Positions 58,801-64,000 of a DNA stretch of 64,000 bases are shown one piece after another (position 1 is the stretch's first letter; each line of letters opens with the position of its first letter). Source of the DNA: Cladopsammia gracilis. Its lineage: Eukaryota > Cnidaria > Anthozoa > Scleractinia > Dendrophylliidae. Where the stretch lies: positions 531,001-595,000 of the forward strand of contig JAJGOT010000157.1 in assembly GCA_022457155.1 (NCBI GenBank), read 5' to 3'. The notes beneath the pieces were generated by a model. The model made no database searches. It worked only from the letters and a program-made list of their open reading frames with translations, and was not told where the DNA came from. The position numbers were made by a program, and so were the translations under genes.

Positions 58801-60372
58801 AACGTTTGTTTTCTCAGTGATCGTGAGACTAAGATCAGTTAAAGTGAAAGATAAAACACTTTTCTGTTCACAAGAATGCGCTCGTGTTGTAATATAACTA
58901 ACACTTGAAGCCTACAAAATGGCAGCAGTGCAATTTAGGTCAATTTAATCTTCCCGCGAAAGAAATCAGTCAAATGGCAACTGGATCGTAAAAGCTTTAA
59001 AGTTGAACAACAATTAGTTATTTAAGTTACTGAAAGGAATATTAAGGACTTGAATTGCGAGACCTGGGTAAGCCGTATGACATATTTACATTTATCTGCA
59101 CACATGTGGAATGGCTTTTTTCAAACAATTTAATATCTCGTGTTGATATATGTATTGAGCTGGTTTCAAGACATTCTCTGGACCGTTCTAAATACGTCGA
59201 AGAGAGTTTTAGAACTATGATAAACGATTAAATGTCATCATATTCACCATGTCCTCAACAGAAATTCAATCAGAAATATCTTGCGCAAACCATAACGGCA
59301 AAGACCCCAGTTTGTGCTGAGCTTAAAGGAGTACTACGCTTCAAGATTCGCATTATTTCATTGTTTTTGCGTGAAAGAAGACGAATATTTACCCTACTGA
59401 AGAAAAAGAAGATTCTTACCGTATTGCTCGTTCACTTTAGCTATTTCATCAAACGCGGCGCTGTGTTGTGTCGCTACAGGAGATGTTAAAGTTCTGCTTA
59501 TCAAGCTTGTGGTTAAAACGAAGCGCAGTATACAGCTTCGTAGCTGTTGCTCCATTACTTTTGATACACTGTTGTTTGATAAATTCGTGCTCTGAATTCT
59601 CGACTTTATCAGAAACCTCCGGAATACGTCACGGGAAATGATACGTTGTGTCTACCGACCTCAATAGGCGATGGCAGGTTGGTTTAACAACTCTAAGACA
59701 GGAAACTGATAAATGTGAGTGAGATCAGATGACAGCATGTATACGCAGCGTGACCGTGTGTAAACGGCTTTGTTGCGGAAAAGTCTCGGCGCCTGTTTAT
59801 AGGATTTGTTGTTCCCCTCCGTCCTTTCTTGTCTGCATTTGGGTAACACCTTAAACCGGCTTGAACATCCCACAGAATTCTCTAAATATTTACATCAGGA
59901 TAGTCTATCGATAATTTAGCTTATCTATAAATTTCAGCACTTACCAATCAAACAAAACATTGTTTTTAAATTGCTTTTAGATGCAATTGAAGCCACTACA
60001 AAAGCATATTTGGAACGCAACTAGAACATTTGAAATGTTTGATAAGATTCTGTCGATAACAGCTATTTCTAGTAGCTATTAAAAGATAGTCTTGATCTTT
60101 TCGCTACCAACATTTGGTACGTAGACCTTTGTGTATAAAGACTATAGCATATATTCTGTCAAGCTCACTCGGCAACATTTATCGAAGAAAAACATGTTTT
60201 CTTGCACTGAACTGAATTGTTGACATGACAGACTTGGCAGCGCAAACATTCATTAAAGCTTGAACTTACTTCCGTTAGGCCCAAATTCTTCCGGCTAAAG
60301 GAAGCAAGCGAGAACAGTGATAAAACTGGAAAGAAAACCACATAAACAAAAACGATTCTGAATAACCACCAT
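34481..60372 (-). CDS. Mosaic astacin metalloprotease with WxxxYLC repeats, two TSP1, two CUB and a C-type lectin domain
   Basis: Eighteen exons join in frame (3,393 nt, 1,130 residues counting an in-frame TAG at codon 26). Domains with rough residues: signal peptide 1-25; propeptide 27-~160; astacin ~165-348 (zinc site [12 protein letters not shown], Met-turn SVMHYG, four Cys); three Cys/Trp repeats 349-482; TSP1 483-538; three more repeats 539-672; TSP1 673-735; CUB 736-856; CUB 857-982; C-type lectin 983-1130. Module borders are all phase 1, as in shuffled domains. Family role: a secreted zinc endopeptidase, here with matrix- and glycan-binding domains. Active-site residues are intact, but the TAG after the signal peptide would abolish translation of this allele unless it is a sequencing or assembly error. 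Tolloid proteins share astacin plus CUB but not TSP1 or lectin. Confidence 0.85.
35379..35628 (-). CDS. Astacin mosaic exon 17 (C-type lectin, first part)
   Basis: [59 protein letters not shown]. This is a canonical long-form C-type lectin start with the WIG motif. Acceptor TTTCGTTTTAG, donor ACAG|GTAATT. Confidence 0.92.
35860..35935 (+). mobile_element. Possible LINE 3' end with CTATGT tail
   Basis: GAGCTACGGCTCCTGAGCTC (a partial hairpin) is followed by ATAAATAAAC and a short TATGTC tandem tail, in intron 17 of the protease gene. It resembles the other LINE 3' ends here. Confidence 0.4.
36285..37215 (-). mobile_element. LINE reverse transcriptase C-terminal fragment
   Basis: On the minus strand: [20 protein letters not shown] (about 37180-37110), [60 protein letters not shown] and [11 protein letters not shown]. 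It is the same family as the 27751-29736 ORF but clearly diverged. A local tandem expansion of CATAAGGGTAATACT (36826-36922) breaks the frame. It sits in intron 16 of the protease gene, 5'-truncated, with an ACAACA-type tail. Confidence 0.8.
37371..37499 (-). CDS. Astacin mosaic exon 16 (CUB 2, last part)
   Basis: [20 protein letters not shown] then [15 protein letters not shown], the closing CUB strands, followed by a KKQEPPTK linker. Acceptor TTTCCTTTAG, donor AAAC|GTGAGG. Confidence 0.85.
38480..38600. mobile_element. Possible short foldback repeat (TAGGCTCGA ends)
   Basis: TAGGCTCGA near 38483 is mirrored by TCGAGCCTA near 38579, close to exon 15. The interior is GC-rich with short palindromes. 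Confidence 0.35.
38622..38870 (-). CDS. Astacin mosaic exon 15 (CUB 2, first part)
   Basis: [47 protein letters not shown]. All four CUB Cys are here. Acceptor TTTGCTGTAG, donor TCAG|GTAATT. Confidence 0.92.
39069..39215 (-). mobile_element. tRNA-derived SINE
   Basis: The minus strand starts GTCCTGGTGGTGTAGTGGTT (acceptor strand and A box), continues to GCGGGTTCGTATCCC (B box) and CCAGGAC, which pairs perfectly with GTCCTGG. A body and AT-rich tail (ATTCTTTATTTGACTGGTTT) follow. The anticodon stem is degenerate, so it is SINE-like, not a functional tRNA. Confidence 0.7.
39324..39393 (-). repeat. Second copy of the SINE body/tail
   Basis: AACACAAATGAACTTAAACC...AAAGAATAAATAAACA repeats the 39069-39138 segment almost exactly. 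No tRNA-like head is seen. Confidence 0.7.
39436..39672. mobile_element. MITE with perfect 24-bp inverted ends
   Basis: TATATACCTGGATTTTTGAA... at 39436-39459 is the exact inverse of 39649-39672. It is 237 bp. The TATATA ends make a TA target plausible. It lies in an intron of the protease gene and is non-coding. Confidence 0.8.
41101..41475. repeat. ~370-bp CTTC/GAAG polypyrimidine tract
   Basis: A nearly pure CCTT tetranucleotide array, with occasional CTTG and CTTT variants, in the intron between CUB 1 and CUB 2. Long open frames on both strands here are artefacts of the repeat. Confidence 0.97.
42002..42214 (-). CDS. Astacin mosaic exon 14 (CUB 1, second half)
   Basis: [49 protein letters not shown]. 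It carries the last two CUB Cys and the closing strand. Acceptor CTCCTTGTAG, donor CCAG|GTAAAG. Confidence 0.9.
42232..42306. repeat. AAT microsatellite (~24 copies)
   Basis: A pure AAT array about 20 bp upstream of CUB 1 exon 14, on the intron side of its acceptor. Confidence 0.97.
42707..42856 (-). CDS. Astacin mosaic exon 13 (CUB 1, first half)
   Basis: [39 protein letters not shown]. It carries the first two CUB Cys and the SPNYP motif. Acceptor ATGTTCACAG, donor GAAG|GTAGAT. Confidence 0.9.
43261..43449 (-). CDS. Astacin mosaic exon 12 (TSP1 domain 2)
   Basis: It reads [38 protein letters not shown], then [17 protein letters not shown]. It is a canonical TSP1 with six Cys, phase 1 to 1. 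Acceptor GTCTCAG, donor ATCT|GTAAGT. Confidence 0.92.
44226..44347 (-). CDS. Astacin mosaic exon 11 (Cys/Trp repeat 6)
   Basis: Repeat 6: [20 protein letters not shown] then [11 protein letters not shown]. Acceptor TTGTGTCGACAG, donor GCTG|GTAAGT, phase 2 to 1. Confidence 0.85.
44548..44827 (-). CDS. Astacin mosaic exon 10 (Cys/Trp repeats 4 and 5)
   Basis: It opens with WPRFPEDF, mirroring exon 7. Repeat 4: [20 protein letters not shown]. Repeat 5: [20 protein letters not shown]...KWNNNFLCV. Acceptor TTCAACTTTCAG, donor ACAG|GTGAGG, phase 1 to 2. Confidence 0.85.
44869..45430. mobile_element. TTAA-flanked MITE with CCCTATTCA ends (piggyBac-like)
   Basis: TTAA lies at 44865-44868 and 45431-45434. 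The ends are CCCTATTCA and TGAATAGGG. It is 562 bp, with a GGGGGGAGG/CCCCCCCCCC run near 44925-44957 and a frame on the minus strand (44889-45158) that looks like repeat sequence, not a gene. Confidence 0.7.
46543..46710 (-). CDS. Astacin mosaic exon 9 (TSP1 domain 1)
   Basis: Acceptor TTTCCTTCCAAG, donor TCGG|GTACAA, phase 1 to 1, 56 residues. It reads [33 protein letters not shown], then [18 protein letters not shown]-x-x-W-x-x-W, CSRxCG and six Cys define TSP1. A longer open frame in another phase masks it. Confidence 0.9.
47364..47614 (-). CDS. Astacin mosaic exon 8 (Cys/Trp repeats 2 and 3)
   Basis: Repeat 2: [20 protein letters not shown]...GWDRAYLCW. Repeat 3: [20 protein letters not shown]...[10 protein letters not shown]. 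Acceptor TTGTTTCAAG, donor ATAG|GTAGGC, phase 2 to 1. Confidence 0.85.
47964..48002. repeat. Three tandem 13-bp units
   Basis: TCTATAAAACTAC is repeated exactly three times in intron 7 of the protease gene. Confidence 0.9.
48227..48377 (-). CDS. Astacin mosaic exon 7 (Cys/Trp repeat 1)
   Basis: It opens with YPDFPQDF, then repeat 1: [20 protein letters not shown] then [15 protein letters not shown]. Acceptor TTTTAATCTGTAG, donor CTCAG|GTAAAA, phase 1 to 2. Confidence 0.85.
49258..49473 (-). CDS. Astacin mosaic exon 6 (Met-turn, end of the catalytic domain)
   Basis: It encodes [35 protein letters not shown] (Met-turn with its zinc-ligand Tyr), [16 protein letters not shown] and ends phase 1. 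Acceptor ATTCTTTTTAG, donor CCAG|GTTGGT. Confidence 0.92.
49881..50056 (-). CDS. Astacin mosaic exon 5 (zinc-binding site)
   Basis: It encodes [31 protein letters not shown] and [12 protein letters not shown]. All three zinc histidines and the catalytic Glu are present (HExxHxxGFxHE). Acceptor CTACACCAAG, donor CCTA|GTAAGT. Confidence 0.92.
50402..50561. mobile_element. Imperfect foldback MITE
   Basis: TCAGCCTCGCTGTAGACTGC... with ...TCTTTTAGTCAGT (50402-50457) is repeated inverted at about 50504-50561. The arms are about 50 bp. Intron of the protease gene. Confidence 0.65.
50759..50841. mobile_element. Palindromic foldback MITE, copy 2
   Basis: It has the same ends (CAACCTCG...CGAGGTTG) and overall design as 11033-11118 but a different arm sequence (GGTGTTCTCCTTCC). 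GTTTAGATAT flanks it as a 10-bp direct repeat (50749-50758, 50842-50851). Confidence 0.85.
50956..51079 (-). CDS. Astacin mosaic exon 4 (catalytic domain)
   Basis: Acceptor TTTTATTTCAG, donor GAGGG|GTGAGT. It reads [20 protein letters not shown] then [17 protein letters not shown], including the first conserved Cys of astacins. Confidence 0.88.
51664..52035 (-). CDS. Astacin mosaic exon 3 (propeptide and start of the catalytic domain)
   Basis: The frame is open from acceptor TGCTTGCGTCGCAG to donor ATCC|GTAAGT. It starts [20 protein letters not shown] and ends [15 protein letters not shown], the conserved astacin entry strand. QVDMKIPR may hold the inhibitory aspartate. Two internal acceptors in the same phase (exon starts 51903 and 51816) are alternatives, so the 5' border is uncertain. 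Confidence 0.65.
52850..52891. repeat. Poly-G run
   Basis: About 40 nearly uninterrupted G residues lie upstream of protease exon 3. A similar ~18-G run lies at about 55159-55178. Both could form G-quadruplexes on the strand shown. Confidence 0.9.
53024..53236. mobile_element. MITE with GGGCGCGTTTTTT ends, TTA target (PIF/Harbinger-like)
   Basis: The terminal inverted repeats GGGCGCGTTTTTTTGGGACA and, inverted, GGGCGCGTTTTTTGGGGACA continue into TATTCTG. TTA lies on both sides (53021-53023 and 53237-53239). It is 213 bp. A three-base TWA target and GGG-start ends fit PIF/Harbinger. Confidence 0.75.
53784..53840. other. Hairpin (17-bp perfect stem)
   Basis: CAGTGATAACAAGATTT (53784-53800) pairs with AAATCTTGTTATCACTG (53824-53840) across 23 nt. 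Intronic, function unknown. Confidence 0.75.
55661..55938. mobile_element. MITE with CCCGGCAT ends and internal ATCGAACTCA repeats
   Basis: The ends CCCGGCATAGTAAATCGAAC and, inverted, CCCGGCATGTTAAATCGAAC have 18 of 20 matching. CTCATT is duplicated at the flanks (55655-55660, 55939-55944). The interior carries ATCGAACTCA tandem and inverted repeats. It is 278 bp. Confidence 0.75.
55960..56665. mobile_element. TTAA-flanked MITE with GGTTACAGTGTACCTTC ends
   Basis: A perfect 17-bp inverted repeat with TTAA at 55956-55959 and 56666-56669. It is 706 bp with no transposase. It lies 12 bp from the neighbouring 55661-55938 element. Confidence 0.8.
56670..57261. mobile_element. Probable TTAA-flanked element abutting the previous one
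   Basis: It starts GGCCTGG directly after the TTAA at 56666-56669 and ends CCAGGCC before TTAA at 57262-57265. The interior holds two copies of GTCACGTGACATGTCACGTG (about 56788 and 57142). The short ends make this less certain than its neighbour. Confidence 0.5.
57262..59419. other. Large intron sequence, nothing recognised
   Basis: Part of the ~7.4-kb intron between protease exons 2 and 3. It is AT-rich, with no supported exon, RNA gene or clear repeat. Confidence 0.4.
59420..59473 (-). CDS. Astacin mosaic exon 2 (propeptide)
   Basis: Acceptor ACATCTCCTGTAG, donor TACG|GTAAGA, phase 1 to 1. It reads [17 protein letters not shown], which has the look of an astacin propeptide (AFDEIAKVN). 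Confidence 0.65.
60270..60372 (-). CDS. Astacin mosaic exon 1 (signal peptide, with in-frame TAG)
   Basis: ATG (60372-60370) opens [20 protein letters not shown] then LACFL, a classic signal peptide. TAG at 60297-60295 follows at once, and the same frame then reads PEEFGPNG to donor GGAA|GTAAGT, phase 1, matching exon 2. The stop therefore sits in an otherwise normal signal exon. Alternative: the real start exon lies elsewhere and CTTGCTTCCTTTAG is an acceptor for a 25-bp exon. Confidence 0.6.
60295..60297 (-). other. In-frame stop codon (TAG) at the signal-peptide cleavage region
   Basis: The stop lies between the hydrophobic core and PEEFGPNG in one continuous frame. A single C-to-T change from CAG would produce it. 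Confidence 0.6.
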
Positions 60373-62156
60373 GAATAACCATATATTTAGACTTTGCACG
60401 AAAAAAGAAACCGCTGACAAGGATTGCATTAAAGACGGCAACAACTGTTTACCTATAGATTGCAAAATGCGGAGCAAATGCTACATATTGGCAAGGAGTC
60501 AGCGCCCGGAGTCCGACGCGTCCCTAGTCGTCTCGTGGCAAGGTATGGGAGACGCGCGTGGGGACAGCTATCAGAGTCAAAACTGAACTGCGGGGCAGTT
60601 GTAACTTTAGCGTCTGTTGATAAAATCCTACAGTGAAAAATGTAACATGTTCAGCGATGGTTTCCGAAGGTGCTGTTTGTTTTCTCAGTAAAACTGAGTT
60701 TGGATTCTTTCTTCTTGAATTTTGATTTAAACAGCTCTTGAAAATAAAATTAATAGATTAAATATGGAGAAAATAAAGAGCAATTATTATTACTGTTATT
60801 GAAATCAGGAGTCTATCACTCTTTGCTCACGCGGAAACAAAAAAGGCCGACAGTACGCCCGAAAGAAAGTTTGATTGAAAAAAACTGCTTGCGAAAACAT
60901 ACCGAAATTTGGCGGACAAGCACGCCTCTTACTATTCAAGTTTTAGTTACTTTTAAAAGGGACAAATTTTTTTGCTTAAAGCGTCTAAAATAGCTTAAAG
61001 TATATGAAAATGCAATAATAATAATCATTGTTCAAAAGCCGATTTAGCTGCATGTTACCTGTCTGGTGGATAGGTCTTAGCTGTAAGATTAATGCAGTCT
61101 AGTATTTGTTTGCAGAAGATTTCCTGTAATCTGCCCCATAATGGCGGCTTTTCTGATAAAAACAACTGACAGTGAGGATCAGTCCAGAATAATTAACATT
61201 CTTTTTAATTTTGTTATTAGATCAATTGGGCGCGAATGGCAGAAAATACCACGTGATCTTGATTAGCCGCCATTTTTCTCGTTTGCCGGTTGGCGTTTTC
61301 AACACGAGGAAAACTGTTTTCAGGTTCGTAAACAACGTTGGTATTTTGATAATTTGATATTCAAGGTTCTTGAAGAAAGGAAGAATTACCAAAGAAAGTG
61401 TGAAGGTCGGGTGCTGGAACGTTAGGAAAATGTGTTCATTCAGGAAAAACAGCGCAAATTGTACTACAGTCAGAGACAGAACAACTTGGAGGAGGAGGAT
61501 TGAATGATAGATGATGATGATGATTATTATTATTCAAGGTTCTTCACTCTTGTTATTTTCACGCCCCTTATGGAAATCAGCATCTTTGAGTTTGTGGTTT
61601 TAGCATTATTTAAAATAATGTGAATTATAATTCAACACATTGATACACTGCCTAAATATGGTAAAAAAGTCATCGATATACGTCATGTAGACATAGCGTA
61701 TGATGGCGGTAAATTTCGCATTTTGACAAGAGAATGCAAAAATGACGGACCGGACTCGATATTTTTTCTTCAAACTGTGCTTTGTTATCAATGTGTTGAA
61801 TTATAAAACTATTTTAGCGCCCAAGGTTGCGTGATATCGCCTAATTTTAGTTAAATAGCTGATAAAATGTAAATTTACTTCCAAATTGAGCGCAAAATCA
61901 AGTACTAAAGAAGGGAAGTGATGGTAACATTATTACACAGAAAGACTGTCGTATTTTCCCGGAACAAGTTTCCACATTGTTCAGGCCGAAACGTTAATTA
62001 ATCAGGCTCTTTGAAAGTCGTTCAAGGCAACAAACGGCATGGCAGCGGAGAAGTGCTGTAGCTGACTTTGCCAAGGTGTTTAGAGAACACTGAAGCAATC
62101 TATTAGTCATAGCATAAGCAGTATCATCCGTACCGTTTCCTACGAAAAATGATGGC
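60373..62156. other. Upstream flank of the protease gene
   Basis: It should hold the promoter on the minus strand. I see no clear TATA box and no gene. A Cys-containing plus-strand frame at 60371-60586 is antisense to the signal exon. Confidence 0.4.
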
Positions 62157-62265
62157 GAAGGGCGAATGGCAAATGGCGAATGGCGAATGGCGAATGGCGA
62201 ATGGCGAATGGCGAATGGCGAATGGCGAATGGCGAATGGCGAATGGCGAATGGCGAATGGCGAAT
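62157..62265. repeat. Heptanucleotide array (GAATGGC)n
   Basis: About 15 tandem copies of GAATGGC (one early unit reads AAATGGC). The frame reading ...SPFAIRH... on the minus strand is a product of this repeat. Confidence 0.95.
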
Positions 62266-62984
62266 GATTGAAGCGCCGCCGCTCACAGGTCCGGGAATGG
62301 GGACATAACGGACATGTAACAGGGAAACAGCATCCTTTGCATCCAACCCCGGAAATTGATTAAAATTCTAAGTACTCGGTTAGCTTTTTTAAAACTGTTT
62401 TTGAGTTATCGCATAACCTACTTATCGGTAAGAATAAGTACCTGTTGGGCCACGCCCACTAACCGAGATTCTGGAATCGTTTAGGTTTTACTGTTTTTTA
62501 ATTCCACGCTTGCTCAAAGGATGACCTCTGTGTTCTTTCCACATCTGCAGTCATCACCGGATTTCGCCGAATGCCCGTCAGCTAATGTTTATCAGTTAAT
62601 ACTTGAAGGAGAAAAAGAACGTGACAACTATCATGCAAAATCATTTGTCGTCTCGCTATTTTTCGATCTTTGGATCATTTTTTAACAAATAACGGAAAAA
62701 GAGAACTAAAAATAAGGAAAAGATACTGGTACACAAAATAATTTCGCCTTATGTTCGACTTTTTTTGATAGAATAATATATGTTTTGACCAGGCACTCTT
62801 TGCATGTATATTTGAGCCATCCAGTGTGAATGTAACATTATTTACCAGACAGTTGGGTTCACACGGAAACATGTTTTAAGGTGATGCACTTTCTGTAGAT
62901 CAATATTTTTTACATGCATTTCTAGACTCTCCAGAATCTCTATCAGACAATCGGGTTCACATTGTAACATGGTTACTTGAGTGC

Positions 62985-63245
62985 ATCCGATATCAAGCTG
63001 CGAAAGCTTGGAACTCGCTCCCAGACAGGATCAGAACAATAAATTCATTAAAAGACTTTAAGACAGCCATAAAAGAAATTAATTTTTAACTTTTAATTTG
63101 TAACTTTTAGTTTTATTTTTGATTATTTGTATTTTAAGGTATTTTTATTCTGATTTATGTATTTTTCTCGAAGATATTAGCTCAATAGAGCTACTCTGAA
63201 AATTCGAGGTTAAATAAAGTTATGTATGTATGTATGTATGTATGT
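62985..63245 (+). mobile_element. CR1/L2-like LINE 3' end with TATG tail
   Basis: It contains a remnant of the RT C-terminus (YQAAKAWNSLPDRIRTINSL then KDFKTAIKEINF, stop), an AT-rich 3' UTR, a TAGCTC-AATA-GAGCTA hairpin (about 63178-63194), TTAAATAAAG and a TATG tandem tail (63219-63245). Confidence 0.75.
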
Positions 63246-63819
63246 ACAATGATGCGCCTTATGGTGTTACGATCGAGCCAATCGTGCATGCCTAGACTAT
63301 CTAGAACTTTCTCGGACAATTGGGTTTATACGGGAATCATGATCGAAATTGATGCTTCGTCTGTTGTTGTTTCTCAATCGTGCTTTCCTAGACTATCTAG
63401 AACCCTCTCAGTCAATTGAGTTTACATAGAATCATGATTGAAATTGATGCACCATCTCTTGATATTACGCAATCACTATTTCCGTGTCTGAAGAACTCGT
63501 TCAGACGAAAGAATTCGCATGGAAATACTATAGCTTCAAAACGGATCAGCGCGCTGTTTCGCGACAGCCTAAATTGACACTTGCCAATCCGACGCATTCG
63601 TGACAGAATTTGAAGAACTCGATTCAACATGATGACATGCATTAAATTAATAAACTCGTCATCGACTTCCGGAATCTCTGAATAACTTCCTAGCTTGACG
63701 AGCGGTGTCATTAGATTCATTTACCTCACTTTAATATCATTATTAAATGTACATTCTTATAAAAATTGTAAAGCGCATTAGATCATTTCGTATGTATAAT
63801 ACGCTATATCAGTTGTTAA

Positions 63820-63821
<2 letters not shown>

Positions 63822-63861
<40 letters not shown>
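63822..63861. repeat. ATT microsatellite
   Basis: About 13 copies of ATT. The remaining sequence to the right edge shows nothing recognisable. Confidence 0.95.
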
Positions 63862-63863
<2 letters not shown>

Positions 63864-64000
63864 AAAATTTATCACGTCTAAATCAAACCACAATTCGGGC
63901 ATTTTTCTGGAAATTCTCGCTTAGCTGTCAGCTTACAGTATTGAGGCTAATGTGGCACTAAGAAAAGAACTGAGAAAGTCGTTGTTTTATGTTTTATGCT

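Noticed and set aside
60371..60586. 71-codon plus-strand frame with five or so Cys
   Set aside because: It lacks a signal peptide and is antisense to the protease signal exon; its Cys spacing matches nothing I know.
62140..62346. Minus-strand frame with SPFAIRH repeats
   Set aside because: It is the translation of a GAATGGC heptanucleotide array.
63412..63720. 102-codon minus-strand frame near the right edge
   Set aside because: No recognisable domain and no phase-consistent partner; not convincing as an upstream exon of the protease gene.

Overview
This is eukaryotic, animal DNA. Genes are split by GT-AG introns, intergenic and intronic sequence is AT-rich, and short repeats and transposon debris are dense. 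Several dispersed repeats (the palindromic CAACCTCGTTCCCAGGGT foldback, CR1/L2-like LINE pieces, TTAA-flanked MITEs, and transposon ORFs with CXC and OTU-like segments) resemble what I know from stony coral and sea anemone genomes. With an astacin/TSP1/CUB/lectin mosaic gene also present, a scleractinian coral or close cnidarian is the best guess. That placement is inference; no species marker is present.

Layout. (1) 39-6455, minus: six 5' coding exons of an SLC17A9-like (vesicular nucleotide/organic anion) transporter; the last ~110-120 residues lie left of the window. (2) 7816-9372, plus: a two-exon gene for a small secreted acidic Ser/Thr-rich peptide of 78 residues, divergent from (1). 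(3) 12009-21019, plus: a complete eight-exon orthologue of BICRA/BICRAL (GLTSCR1), a subunit of the GBAF/ncBAF chromatin remodeller, 1,077 residues with a 716-codon Gln-rich exon. (4) 21988-22845: a minisatellite ending in 19 copies of a 40-bp unit. (5) 23.7-30.5 kb: a transposon nest. It holds a decayed plus-strand element with OTU-like and CXC segments, then a decayed minus-strand CXC element split by a 5'-truncated LINE with a 661-codon reverse transcriptase ORF. (6) 30.5-34.4 kb: no recognisable gene. (7) 34481-60372, minus: an 18-exon mosaic secreted metalloprotease. Its order is signal peptide, propeptide, astacin, three WxxxYLC repeats, TSP1, three WxxxYLC repeats, TSP1, CUB, CUB, C-type lectin. 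Its first exon has an in-frame TAG directly after the signal peptide. (8) 60.4-64 kb: upstream sequence with repeats and a LINE 3' end.

The three host genes have unrelated jobs: membrane transport, chromatin remodelling and extracellular proteolysis/adhesion. Nothing suggests co-regulation beyond the close divergent pair (1)/(2). The most novel material is the mosaic protease: its triplicated Cys/Trp repeat module, its phase 1 boundaries and the signal-exon stop. The set of TTAA-flanked non-autonomous elements, two of which share a TTAA, is also notable.

All exons were derived by eye from splice signals and phase continuity. I had no transcript evidence.
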